Positions 24,003 through 35,609 of a stretch of 64,000 nt of DNA are shown here, one piece after another (the stretch's first letter is position 1; every line of letters starts with the position of its first letter). Under the pieces are notes generated by a model that saw only the letters and a program-made list of their open reading frames with translations, ran no database searches and was not told the DNA's origin. The translations under genes and the position numbers were made by a program. The DNA comes from Metopolophium dirhodum (Eukaryota > Arthropoda > Insecta > Hemiptera > Aphididae), in the NCBI RefSeq assembly GCF_019925205.1, contig NC_083566.1:37145558-37209557 (forward strand). Reading direction: 5' to 3'.

Positions 24003-24959
24003 AAATATATTTTTTATGATAGGTATTTGCGAAAAACATACATGACAAATAGCAAAGTATGCGTTGTAATATAAGACGGTTTACATTAATTTACGTCACA
24101 TTAAATTATAATGTAAACAATTTGACGTTCGTCTGTCTATAAATTTGGGTGCACTAACCTAACCTAAAGCATTATTGGAAATATTTCGAAATAATAATAT
24201 ATTGACTGTTTGAATTTGTATAAAATTTTATATTTTATATTATCAAGACAAACGTCGTATAATTTTAATGGACTATTATAATGCAGTTTGAAATCCATTA
24301 TTTTATTGACATTAGTATTATGTTTGTTAATTGTAGTTATGGCGTAATAAAACGTAAGCATAATATCAAAAGTAAATACTAACAAATATCTGTGAAATAA
24401 ATTGTTTGAAATTTGATTTGTTTATTTGGTAATTTACTAACAATGGAACATGTAAATACAACTACACTGCTATTGTTTAATTTTTTAAAATTTAAATTTC
24501 ATTAAAATAAAATGTATTCAATGTTTATTTTTTTGAATTACATCAAATTGTTTTGTTTGGAAGGTAATTGCAACGCCGCACAATATTGGCTTAACAGACT
24601 GTACTTACCTATATTGCTGCAGATACATGAATTATTTAGCAATGAACGTAAGCATAATAATTAATAAATAATGTATATACTAATATTTTATGTAAATTTC
24701 AGACAGAAAATTACTAAGAAATAAAAAAAATAAAATACCATATTGCGATTCTTATAACAATATTATGATGTTACGATTTTCTGAGTTTAAAATAATATAT
24801 TATATTTCGATATTTCGATAATACTATAATACCTCCTAATAATATGGCCAACATTATATTATTTTCCGTAGTGAATTTCGTTTTTTTAATCAATTAAATT
24901 GTAATATCAAATTAATATAATAATTTAATACTCATACGATGTATCCATTAATGAACCCG
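24003..24959. other. A+T-rich stretch, no gene seen
   Basis: A+T-rich with a short imperfect inverted repeat TTTACATT/AATGTAAA near 24080-24120 and two CCTAA units near 24155. The minus frame 24164-24385 is low-complexity. Confidence 0.6.
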
Positions 24960-25300
24960 GGAACTACACTGCAGAAGTGTCTAGCAAAATATTATTATCT
25001 TCTGACTTGTAACCGGCGCCGGAAAGCTTTTCGGGCCAACGAAAAACCGGAAATTAATCTCATCCGTTAATTAAACACCCTAATTGAATATTCCCCATGA
25101 CTCCTAACGAGCAGAACTAATTGAATAAAATTTGCCTTTTTACGTCGCAGCGAAAACGGCGAAACGTCGTGGCGCTTAATTATACGGGAAACCTATCAGC
25201 GCCAAATTAGTGGAAAATGAGCTGAGACATGCCGGAAAGCGTTTCGACAAGAAAAACTAATTCGGCGGCGTCGTCTTTATGGGGTTTCTGTTTTTACACA
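24960..25300. promoter_or_regulatory. TAAT-rich complex block, candidate enhancer
   Basis: Unlike its flanks this is complex, CpG-containing sequence with a dense cluster of homeodomain-type TAAT cores. They are TTAAT at 25054, the palindrome TTAATTAA at 25067-25074, CTAATTGAAT at 25080-25089 repeated exactly at 25117-25126, TTAATTA at 25176-25182, ATTAG at 25206 and CTAATT at 25257. TAAT cores and TAATTG are known homeodomain recognition words. No ORF is evident. I infer a developmental enhancer-like element; function is unproven. Confidence 0.35.
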
Positions 25301-26359
25301 GTTGACATTTTCTCTCTCATTATTCTGTTTCCAATATCACCGTCGACCCTTGATTTACATATTATTGTGTTGTATTAGGATTGAAAAAAGTACTTTGCCA
25401 TCGGACAACACGGTTTAATTCGTCTTTCGGTATAATGTATCATCAAATGTCCGTGGGGTACATCGTTGTTAGCGCTTGGTAGGGTAATGTTATTTTTTAA
25501 TAAATATCGTCATTAATTTTTCTTTGCAATTATTACAACATACATTTATTAAAGTTTTTATTATTATTTTTTATCTCCTTGATTTTGTGTTTTATTCGAC
25601 ATATCCGGCCTTTTGTTTTTGTAATAAGCTTAAAAATAATGAGCTTTGTTATATTTATGTTACTAAACAGTATAATGTATATATTATAATATTATATAAG
25701 CACTTTTCACTATATTATTATCTATACTTTGTGTATATAAGACATTGGTTTATAGTTCCGTTATTTTTTAATTAACCTTTTTAATTTTAACAAGCTGTCC
25801 TAAAACTAATTTTTTTTTATAACATTAACACTATTGTAAAATATAATGAAACATCACAGCATGTAATATTTAAGCTACTGAGGCAGGATGTATCTCATAA
25901 CATTTTTATTCACTGTTCCATTCATATAAACTTTAATTATTTTTAAGATATCACTACTTGTTCGAAATTTTATTTTAATGTGTTACAGTCAAATATATTC
26001 TGTTAGGAATATTTTGTTGTGTTTCAAAGAATTAAAAATGTTTACGATAATAACGGCAAAAAAAGTAGTAAAATAATTGTTTGCTAAAATTTTGTTTCGT
26101 TATAACTGCAGTTTACTAATAAAACGGTCATTGTAATCGTTTTGTCCACGTTTGTGGGATTCAACCTGAAGAAAAGCTAATGTTAAGTTTGCAATGATGA
26201 TAGCGGTCTCTACCAAATAATAAATCTTTTCAATATATCGAGTAAATTAATGAAAAAATACAATAAGATACTCGAAATATAAACCAACAAAAAAAAAGAC
26301 AGGGAATATACTAAAACTCCTGCTGTGTTTTATTTCTTTAAAATAACTACTGTTGAGCA
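25301..26359. other. A+T-rich stretch, no gene seen
   Basis: A+T-rich. An 83-codon plus frame (25524-25775) is almost entirely F, Y, I, L and V, as expected from low-complexity A+T-rich DNA, so I do not call it. Confidence 0.6.
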
Positions 26360-26800
26360 ATAATCACATCGCTAAATATAATTGCAGTTTAATTTTATCC
26401 GTTCGCATTTTGTTTCACAACTCACGATACGAAAAAAAAACCCATTTCTTAATATTATGCTATACCTACGTGCGCAAACATCCGGACGCGCACAGAAAAA
26501 AAAAGAAAATGAGATAGAGCGAATAATAATAATAATAATTATCTGACTGTTATTTCGAACTCGTTTGTTTCGGGCGAGGACGGAAAACGTTTTTTTCGCA
26601 CGATTCTTCTCTCCCAATCACAGTATGTATGCATCGTGGGTTCGATATCAAAAGGTCCAATCTCTCGAAAATGTCTGGGTGAAAAAAAAATGTTAGGCCT
26701 CACAATATTCCACGACTCGTATAACATTAAATCGAATAAATTCACTGAGAACGAAAAACTTCTGGTAAATTCGTTTGGTTAACCGAATATCTGCTGCAGC
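26360..26800. promoter_or_regulatory. CpG-containing complex block
   Basis: Complex sequence with CpGs (CATCCGGACGCGCACAG near 26479) and an (AAT)6 run at 26522-26540. Two overlapping minus frames (26372-26617, 26539-26745) have no domain. Candidate non-coding conserved block. Confidence 0.3.
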
Positions 26801-27525
26801 CGGGCATTGTTTAAAATAATCGGTGATAGCGAGACCTCGTACATTATACGTAATAATTTAATATAAAATAGTGAAACGTGATATAAAATACATAAATTCA
26901 CAGGTTTATCGCATTGTAATAATTATAAAACGGCTGAACATTCGTGTGCGCTTAAACAATCCAAACTTCTAATTCACGTCTGCGTACATTTTGATAAAAC
27001 AAAATAATAATAATAAAATATATACCTCAATACCTCCATGATCATATTATGCCTAAACGTTTAGGTAGAAATTTCACACAATAATTTATTATTGTTAACC
27101 TACAATGCATTGTATCATAATATAAATATCGAAATAATTATGCTTTATTTAAATCATCAAACAACACACTGCAGCTAATATTGGTTGAACGATTTGAGAA
27201 ATGATGTAAAGAGTTTAATACAACGTTTATGTGAAATCAGTCTGATAAAACCAACCATAAAATTAATAAAACTCATATAAAAAAAAAACAATTAGTAAAA
27301 TAGTTGATGACCTTGATGGGAATATGTGAACGAGTAGGTATCAATCAAATTTTAAAAAGTCGATGTGTATAAATATAAATAATTAAAGAAACATTGGTGT
27401 CAATATTGGTAATATAAATTAATCAATACTATTGCATATCTAGAAAATTAAATGAACTTTTCAACTGTATGAGAATTTTATATACTATTGCTATGTATTA
27501 ATATTGTATTTATCTATAAGAACTT

Positions 27526-27562
27526 CGTATACCAGATAAGAGCTTATCCCAGTTGGTATACG
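27526..27562. repeat. Nested palindrome containing paired GATA-type sites
   Basis: CGTATACCA (27526-27534) is exactly inverted by TGGTATACG (27554-27562). Inside, GATAAG-AG-CTTATC (27535-27548) is a second perfect inverted pair. AGATAAG and GGATAAG on opposite strands both fit the WGATAR-type GATA-factor site or nearly so. It is either a short regulatory palindrome or a stem-loop. Flanks (26801-27697) are otherwise A+T-rich without genes. Confidence 0.55.
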
Positions 27563-27713
27563 TATCAGCTCTTAATATAAATATTGTTATTTTTGTATTA
27601 TGATTGAATATTGTGCTGAAATAAAAAAAAATATATAAATCACATACTAAATAATATATTTACATTTATGCTAGTATGATTTTAAATTTCCGATTTTTGT
27701 TCCAATAATTTTT

Positions 27714-27884
27714 TTTTTTTATTATTGATTATGAAGCCCGGCAACTATAGCCATTAGCTGTTTGTTTTGGTTTGGCAGATTTTTTAGTGGGCGCCCGTTG
27801 GAAAATGCCACCCGCGGCCGGCTTTGAACCAGCGCCGGTGTGCGTCGCAACCGATGCCTTAATCCGCTCGGCCACTCCGTCCCC
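27714..27884 (-). mobile_element. tRNA-derived SINE, copy 2 (short form)
   Basis: On the minus strand the head starts GGGGACGGAGTGGCCGAGCG. The A box is at 27864-27874 and the B box GGTTCAAAGC at 27821-27830. It lacks two internal blocks present in copy 1 but keeps the 3' module CAGCTAATGGCTATAGTTGC and a poly-A tail (T-run on the plus strand). The target-site duplication is 16 bp with one mismatch: TGTTCCAATAATTTTT at 27698-27713 and TGTTCCTATAATTTTT at 27885-27900. The minus frame 27729-27929 is a shadow. Confidence 0.92.
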
Positions 27885-27900
27885 TGTTCCTATAATTTTT

Positions 27901-28565
27901 AACTTGTCTCGACGGGTATAAGAAGTCATGCTATATTATTATAATGTTATATTTCATTGCATGTATTTATTTTCAAAGTAAAATATACAATTCCATTGAC
28001 GAACAAATGAAGTAGGTACGTATTACGTGTAGTATCTGGAGCGGTGGTTTTATAGACGAGTGGTAGGTATAATAAAATGTCCAAGTTTATTTTTGCGTTG
28101 GACTTATTATAGAGTAATGTATAGTCGAGTGCGCGTTTGTGCTAAATCGTAGTTATTAAAGAAAAAAAAAACGACACAAATATCGTGATGGAGTGCATAA
28201 ACATATTTTTAAAATCGCAGCGTGGTCGTTCGACCATTGGTACGAAGAAAAACACAAAAACAGATGAAATAAAAAAAAATTAAAAAAAATACCGAATGAA
28301 AACTTCCAGAGCTTCGTTGCTTTGCTTTAATCAAAAGATCTAAGCGAATGCTAATAATTCTCATGATTTTTTCCCCCCTTTATTTCACGAAAGAAATATT
28401 TACGCAAAAAGTCAAAGGAAATATTTTGTATAAATTTGCGTAATCACCAGCGCTTTGTTTCGAAAAAGAAACCGTGTAATTAATTGAAACGTCGCACTTA
28501 CAAAATGAAAACAAACAACTGCAGTCTCGAACCGTGTTTTAGTATAGAATAATAATATTGGGCGT
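27901..28565. other. Mixed stretch, possible conserved non-coding block
   Basis: 28180-28520 is complex rather than simple A+T (for example TCACCAGCGCTTTGTTTCG near 28446) and contains TAATTAATTG near 28479. No ORF. It may be regulatory. Confidence 0.3.
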
Positions 28566-28655
28566 TTTTATTCTCTATCTCTATCTCTCTGTCTGTCTCC
28601 GCCTGTCTGTATCTTCTCCCCCTTCTCTCTCCGTCTCTCTCTCTCACCTTCTCTG
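28566..28655. repeat. CT-rich polypyrimidine tract
   Basis: About 90 bp almost entirely C and T on the plus strand, with CTCTCTCTCTC runs. On the minus strand this is a GAGAG-rich tract, the binding word of GAGA-type factors in insects. Confidence 0.75.
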
Positions 28656-30890
28656 CAACTGTATGTTACTAAAAAATAAAAAGAGTTTTAATAATATTTC
28701 AATCCAAAGGCACTGAATTCAGGTAATACCTAGATCAGTGTAATCCAATCCGCAGCCTTCGATGCATCTTTTTTTTTGGCCCTCCTTAGAACTTCGAAGA
28801 CATGATATTATGTCGTAGTACATAATATATTTGATAATTTTTTGTCTTTATAACAGTGTGAATAGTGTGATGAATAAAAACTAAAGTGGTAACAGTACTA
28901 ATCTATACGTATTCTATAATATGACAACTTGTGGTTGTATACTTTTTTTATAATAATATGTTCGTTATGAAATAAATTATAAATACAATTTTTTTATTTT
29001 CTATTAGCTGTGTTTATAAATGTGTACATTTGTCCGCCAACTACAAAAGGTCAGATCACGCTGACCTAGAGTATATCGAAGCACAGACTTACATGTTTAT
29101 TTAATGCACTGACAACATTGTTGACAATTTTCCTACCAGGATTTCATTACAAGTCAAAATGTATTGATAAACTGGCATTTTTTTCACAGTAGCGATATAA
29201 TATGACTGTAGCGCAAGACTCATATTTCTAATTTATATTCACGATCATACGCAGAACGTTGTACCCATTATTTTTACAAATATTTATATAATAAAATAAG
29301 CAAATACTAAACACAGTTCTAAAAACCAATGATGCAACAAAATTATAATAGAACCGTTGGTTAAAGTTGGTTTTAGTAGAATATTTTTGAGAAATGAAAA
29401 CAAAATTCCAAGGTGGATAAGAAATAAGAGTGCCCTGCCATTTATCATCTTAAGAGTGCTCCGCTCATGGGCACATGTGTTTGTACATAAACAAATTATA
29501 ATTTAAGCTTAATGATAATTTAGATTAATATAATGTATATGATATATGCCGTTATACTACACTGATGAAATTTGCAATTAGTATTTCATTATTTCTATTT
29601 TCATTTGTTTGAGTAGAAAATTATTAATTTATTTGGACATTTAACAATATTGATCTATCAACGCTAGGTGTATGGATCGAAAAAAAATGTATATAATTCA
29701 TGATAATATGGACGACATTTATTGGAATTAATTTTAAAATGTTCTGATTCTTACCAATGTTGATCTTTTACAACAGATGTGTAAGTTTAATATATTTAAA
29801 TTTAACTATCAAACTTATATTGTAATACATTAATAACTTGAGTATTATTATTGCAAATTTATCTAGTCAAATCATTGCATTATTGTATAACACTATAACT
29901 GTAAAATATATATATATACTTCTGCTAACCGACCAATCAATGTATAAATATATTGTTGATTAAAATATATGCAATATTTGTGGTTATTTAAATCCAAACA
30001 TAATTTTTGTACCATGTTCAGGCATCACAAATACAACTTTACAAAGGTGGCATTATCATAGTGCTTGAAATACATATTATTATTTTTACCAAATAAAATT
30101 AAACATAATATTATGAAAAAATAAAATAAATTAAAGCATTATACTAACGTATTTTAACACCACGTTAAAATAAATAATTCACATTCCCCATAAAGTGTGC
30201 AGTACGCGTGTTGACAACACTTTAAAACGCGTATAGTCAGTAAAACCACTTCCACCACTGTAACCTAAATAATTACACGATTTGTGTGTAGTTTTGACGA
30301 TGTGAGCGGACTCGTGGGCGTTTAATATCGTATGTAGAAGTATTAGGTACACTGCCATTACATATTGAAAGACAAACGAAAGCCAGAATACTGATATCGA
30401 TTGAAACTACCCTTATCGTTAAATTGTATTTATTTCCATCATAGTTTCCTAACGGGAATATTAAATTACGAGTAATTTCATGTCAAACGACACAATATTG
30501 TATAGTTAAATAAAACATATTTGATCGAATTCATGGCGAGTCTTCTACGGATGTGTGAAACGGTTCTCAATAAACTCTAAAAAAAAATCGATCGAACAAA
30601 TCGGTTTTGAAAATTCTTGAGTCGCGTGTTTGTAAAATGTTTTCTTTTAAATATATTTTGTATTACTTTTAAAACAATTGAAAAAAAAATGAACGTGTAC
30701 GCAGTACACGCATATTGTGCATATTGTAATATAATTTAAAATATGATCGGTAATTGACCTACAACTCACGCTTAAAAAAAAAAAATAAAAACAACAAAAC
30801 AAAAGCACGACATCCACTCTAGAAGTCGATACATTTACGATATAAATAATAATAATAATATTATGTCCGTTTCTTTGTTATTATTTCTAT
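28656..30890. other. A+T-rich stretch with small palindromes
   Basis: No gene seen. Short perfect inverted repeats include TATTTTAAC/GTTAAAATA at 30150-30172 (5-nt spacer) and GTGTTGACAACAC at 30208-30220. Confidence 0.55.
29048..29067. promoter_or_regulatory. Inverted AGGTCA half-sites
   Basis: AGGTCAG (29048-29054) and CTGACCT (29061-29067) are a perfect 7-bp inverted pair with a 6-nt spacer. AGGTCA is the nuclear-receptor half-site; known insect receptors favour other spacings, so binding is only a possibility. Confidence 0.3.
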
Positions 30891-31593
30891 AATTGCTTAC
30901 ATTTTTGGCCGTTATTTCATCGTTCATCCCCCGTGCTTTGGATCTAGAGAGCACACGACATTGAAGGCAACGTCCCGTGAGATAATCGTAACTCAAAGGG
31001 TGACACGTGGGAAACTTAAACGCGTACGCGGGGAATGTTGTGGTTTGGGGAAAGCTGAGTGCAGATCTCAGACTTGGGAGTGAAAGGTTTTGACGTACAG
31101 CGTGACCGACCGGCCGTCTACAACAAATTGCATTATACGTTTATAATGCACGGCCTAAAACCCGAAGGAAAATATAATTATACAACAAAAATCGTTAATA
31201 ACTATTACGTTCAAGGGACCAGAGGAAAAAAAAAAGTCATAACAAGAAAAATCATAAAAGTACTCCATCACATTATTAATCTGGTTATCTGCGTATCTTT
31301 GTATCGTCATATTTTCAACGTAATGTTTCTAAAAAAAAATATGCCTTGGAGAGCATCTGCAGTACAGAAATCATATTAGATGTTGTGCACTTTATTCTTT
31401 TTCCGACGCCCAGGCAAATGTTTATTATATAGTTGTATGGGTGGGATAGGTAATGGTTAAACCGCATTATACCATGTGCCTATGTAGCTATGAATTTGGA
31501 ACACGTTGACCGCCATACAGTTGCCAGCCGGACACGATAGATAAATTTTCGAGTGACTCCGTAAACAATCCTTCCGCGACCGCGTCCGTTCCC
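30891..31593. other. CpG-containing complex block with a 106-codon ORF
   Basis: Complex sequence with CpGs. A plus frame at 31059-31379 (106 codons from its upstream start) begins with a plausible peptide (KGFDVQRDRPAVYNKLHYT) and then turns K/I/N-rich. I recognise no family and see no splice context. Confidence 0.2.
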
Positions 31594-31761
31594 ATTGGCT
31601 ATTTTTTCCATGGACAAAATTTTTTCTCAAGCGTTTATTATTCGCTTCGATTTCTGTGCACGGTATGAATGATTTTATTGGCGGCGCGTATGGACTATTA
31701 CAACAGCCAAAGTAGTAATGTTTGAGAAAACGTCCGTTCTTCTTTGATTATTATATAAAAG
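31594..31761 (+). promoter_or_regulatory. Candidate core promoter: two inverted CCAAT boxes and a TATA box
   Basis: ATTGG (inverted CCAAT) occurs at 31594-31598 (CCATTGGC) and 31677-31681 (TTATTGGCGGCG) in CpG-containing sequence, followed by TATATAAAAG at 31752-31761. Distances fit a TATA promoter driven by CCAAT-binding factors, reading rightward. A weak TCATC initiator-like word lies near 31784. All of these words can arise by chance in A+T-rich DNA. Confidence 0.3.
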
Positions 31762-31828
31762 CGTTACACTGTATTATTATTTCATCATCGTATTATAACG
31801 TTATAGACGTTATATTTTTATATACATA

Positions 31829-32029
31829 ATGTTATTATATCAATCACGTTTTAACGAACTCATTTTTTTAGGAGCCTTTGCTGTTTCCTACAACTATTCT
31901 AATAATGTACATATATTATGCATCACTGGAATATTATACAAAAAGTATAAAATTATGTACGTTGAATTATGCCATTCTGAATTCATTTTTGTAATAAAAA
32001 CTTTAGAAACGAAAATTAAATATATTTAA
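31829..32029 (+). CDS. Small unassigned ORF, 66 codons, downstream of the TATA box
   Basis: I do not recognise the product. The ATG at 31829 lies 68 bp downstream of the TATA box at 31752-31761, close to where a first start codon could be. The peptide has a modestly hydrophobic N-terminal half (LIFLGAFAVSYNY) and a charged C-terminus (KTLETKIKY). It ends about 25 bp before a transposable element at 32054. No domain or intron signal is seen. It may be a chance frame. Confidence 0.18.
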   Translation: MLLYQSRFNELIFLGAFAVSYNYSNNVHILCITGILYKKYKIMYVELCHSEFIFVIKTLETKIKYI

Positions 32030-32053
32030 AATCAAACTCCAAAATGTCGTATA

Positions 32054-32404
32054 CAGGGTGTCCCGTGAGGATTTACCCATTGCGATATCTCCTGAGTTAA
32101 TAAATATATCGTTAATCTGTTTTTTTATTAGACTCACAGAGACAAGGACTACACAGGTTTTATTTTTTACATTGTCTGGTAAAAAAGTTAGAAAAAGTTA
32201 TTTTTATTTTTGAAAACAATTGAAGATAGCCATTTTATAGAGTTTATTTTTGTGAAAATTTTGACTTTTCAAAATTTTATTTTCATTAATCTCATGATTT
32301 TTAATAATTTTTTTTTAGTTTATAGTTAAAACAGCAAAAACCAGGTTTTTGTCTGGGTGGTGAGTCCCCCTATACGGCTAATGGGAATATCACGAGGCAC
32401 CCTG
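32054..32404. mobile_element. MITE-like element with terminal inverted repeats and TA target
   Basis: The left end CAGGGTGTCCCGTG (32054-32067) and the inverted right end CAGGGTGCCTCGTG (read from 32404 leftward) match at 12 of 14 positions. Both ends are flanked by TA, the target duplication of Tc1/mariner-type elements. It is about 351 bp, A+T-rich inside, with no ORF, hence non-autonomous. Superfamily assignment is inferred from the TA flank only. Confidence 0.75.
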
Positions 32405-32406
32405 TA

Positions 32407-33365
32407 GGTATAGTATGGTCGGGTGTCAAGATAATTCAACTGTCATCAAATATTTATATTCTCACACCTTACAAACAGGTCAGACTTAAATTTAATAAAC
32501 ATTATAATAATGTGAGTATATAATTCGTTTATCATAACTCAGAAACAAATACAACTTAAAAATCGAATTATTCATTACGCTAATACATTTTCTATCGTAT
32601 AATGATTACCTAATATTTAATAATGTATTATTGAACTCAGTTTATTAATTTTTCAGTCAATGTCACGTGTAAGTTATATTAAGTAGTTCATAGTCAAATA
32701 TGTTTTAGTATACAATGTAATATGTTAGTTGTTACAAATAAATTACGAATATAATACCTATGGGAGTACCAAGCTGATGGCTCGTAAGTACGTTTCGTGT
32801 AGAACAACAAGTTTCCATTCCCAGATTATCGTTGATCAAAGTCCTAAGTCCGATATATTTGAAAAATTATGGAATTATGCACTGGACCAATAATTTTAAT
32901 GGATTAACACGCGTACCTATATATACGTCTATTCAACACAGTTAAATTTCTCGTATATTATTATAATATAGTATTAACAGGGAAAATATAATATTATAAA
33001 ATATATTAATACTATTACAATATTATAATATGAGATATTCCTTAATATAAAAAATCAATATATTATTTGTATAAAAAAAAATAATATCATGGAGTTCCCC
33101 AAGCAGTAATAACTGTTATTATTATTATATATAATAATATCATGGTTCGGAATCAATACTTGTAACAATAATTATTATTTGTTGTTATGTGTATAATAAC
33201 ACTAAAAAATATATTATTATGAGATAAAATATCGGACGTAGCTAAATTGCCTATCCAAGACGCCGTGTTACCATAATTTTACTCCCGAAATATTGTATTT
33301 AAAATAAAGGGTGAAAGTAGGTGTCGACTGTAACTTGTTATTGAGTAAATCACTATAATATATAT
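32407..33365. other. A+T-rich stretch, no gene seen
   Basis: Very A+T-rich with several TAATATTATA palindromes. AATAATATCATGG occurs twice (near 33081 and 33132). Confidence 0.6.
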
Positions 33366-34580
33366 ATTACATTTGAGTTTAATGATAAACCATTGTATAT
33401 AAAAAAAAACTCTGAGCAAAGACGGTGTATATAGCTAAGTATATTTCAAGATATGTTTATTGATGTTACCTACTATTAAAGTAATTAAATTTACTACCTA
33501 CCTATCAGTATTGCGGTAGGTTAATTTCATTAAATTTTTTTTAATTTAAAAACATCACATTTATTATATTATTATTATTTTTATTATTATTATTATTTAG
33601 TTATTTTAATAGTATATTATATTTATATAGCTTATTATCAATTGATATTAACTTTTGTATCAATACCGCCGACCGTAGAACGGTATATAAAAAAGTTCGT
33701 GATATGAATTATAGCCATATAGGACATAGGTAATAGAATATAATTTATCTGAATGTTTTAAAAATGCCATTGTGTATATTATAAAATATAATAATATATA
33801 CGTAAAAGTATCAAGTTTCCACGAGTAATATTTTTATATTACAACAAAATAATTAAAATTGTTATTTTTCATATAAATATCTAGTTTCATCCAAATTTCT
33901 ATTTCAAATTTCTATAAAAAAATTTGTGCTTATAAACTGTTGGTTTCAAATTAAAATATTTGTATAAAACTTTGTATTACAGTTTCATGTTTTTGCTATA
34001 AAAATGATTTACATATTTTCGCAATTTTGATGAATTTATACAATAATTGAACTTCAAATAATAATTTTAAAAATATCGTACTTATGTAGCATTAATAACT
34101 TTGAAAACAACTTACGATGAACTTTGTATCACATTTTCAAAGTTTTTGACCAAGCGAGTTTGTTTTGATCGATATTTATAGAAAACAAATCAGAATTGTC
34201 TAATCGTTTACAATTAACTAAAAAATATTCATAACATTTTGAAAATAATACCATAATATAGAGAGTGATAAATCGAATATAAAAATTTGATAAAAATTTC
34301 AAATACCAAATATTTTACAGTTATTTTAATAAATATAAAATTGCCTTCACATACCTAAAATAAAAAAAAAACATTATTGTAAAATAAATACATTCATGGC
34401 TTCCCTTAGAATCCAAAATAGGGAATTGGCTTTTTTCATCATGTACGTTCAGTTACTGAGTAAGTCATTTAATATATTAGTCATTAATAGTAGTATTATA
34501 CTGTTATTGATAAGTTAAATTTGAGTTCAATAATAAATCATTGTTTAGGTATAAGAAAAAAAACGTTTTTGAGAAACAGA
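33366..34580 (-). repeat. Dispersed repeat with flanking direct repeats about 1.15 kb apart
   Basis: TTTGAGTTTAATGATAAACC at 33373 followed by an A-run and CTCTGAGCAAAGACGG has a diverged direct counterpart at 34517 (TTTGAGTTCAATAATAAATC, then an A-run and TTTTGAGAAACAGA). Both match the reverse complement of the left part of the repeat at 5165-5260. The interior (33840-34310) is A+T-rich with many TTTCAAATT-type words. It contains (ATT)n at 33561-33598. No protein. The frame 34521-34784 is not convincing. Confidence 0.5.
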
Positions 34581-34795
34581 TGTATTTTTATTATAAATAT
34601 TACATCTATTTTTAAGGATAGTTTTACATTATACCTAACTTATATTACATGTTTATGTTCTGATGCTTATTTTAAGTCCCGTAGGTTAAAAAGATACCAA
34701 AATGGACACTCAAACTTTAAAATTGTATCAGATTTTCTGCTTCAATACGTGATAAAGGATGATGTAATACAATATTTTTTTTAAGAAAATTGACA

Positions 34796-34810
34796 GTTCC
34801 AGTCTGGAAC
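34796..34810. repeat. 15-bp perfect palindrome with a repeated half
   Basis: GTTCCAG-T-CTGGAAC is a perfect inverted pair with a 1-nt centre, followed at once by TTCCAGAC, a repeat of the left half. This could be a dimer-type transcription-factor site; heat-shock element spacing does not fit. Confidence 0.4.
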
Positions 34811-35590
34811 TTCCAGACAAGTATCTTTTGTAAGATTTCTTAAGTGTTATTTCCAGGTTATTCAATTATTTTAAGCTTTGACTTGTGGTGAGGGAAATTT
34901 TCTTAAATATATCTTAAGTACCGACCAATTTTGAATTAATTTGATTTTACAGTAAAGTACTTCGAAACGTGCACAACGAAAAATAATTATAATATCAAAT
35001 CGAAGAATAATATTCAATAATCACGTAAAATATGATTGGTTATAATATGTATAAATAACAACAATGCACGATCTGTTGACTTTATTGATTTTACTAGAAA
35101 CTGATATGAAATGATGCCTTAAATGGATTACTGAATGTGTTGGCTGTCGTGTACGGCTGGATTTCAGCTGTAATCCTACTCGTTACTGTATTTATTGTGG
35201 TGAAAAAACGATACCCAGTAATTTCTTACAATTTCACGTTTTATTACAATGTAACAAAACCGGTTATTGTAAAAAGTGCGTAGTCGTCCACCCAAAATTA
35301 TTATATAAGTTGTATTCTTGTGTAATAATTGTATACAAGTATGTTAAATGTATGTATTACATTTGCCACGAGCACATTATTCAATAAAATGGCGGTAGAA
35401 GAAACTTGGTGTTTGATTATTAGAACCTATTAAAACCAAAAAAGTTGCATAACATAATATTATTAACATATTTTGGTATTGCATAGGTTGTCACTTTGTC
35501 AGTATAAGCAGTTTAAAACAATATTAAACTTTTAAATAACCATAGTATGATAGTTGCAACTATAACCAGCCTATGCGGTGCCGGTCGATG
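34811..35590. other. A+T-rich stretch, no gene seen
   Basis: Nothing supported beyond A+T-rich sequence with moderate complexity near 35120-35290. Confidence 0.55.
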
Positions 35591-35609
35591 TGCAAAATTT
35601 TAATGGTTA

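Noticed and set aside
24150..24167. Interstitial telomere repeat (CCTAA)n
   Set aside because: Only about two units, also seen near 16715 and 53905; expected by chance.
27519..27532. AACTTCGTATA, identical to 11 bp of a loxP arm
   Set aside because: The second arm and spacer do not follow, and no recombinase context exists. It is part of the nested palindrome and a chance match.
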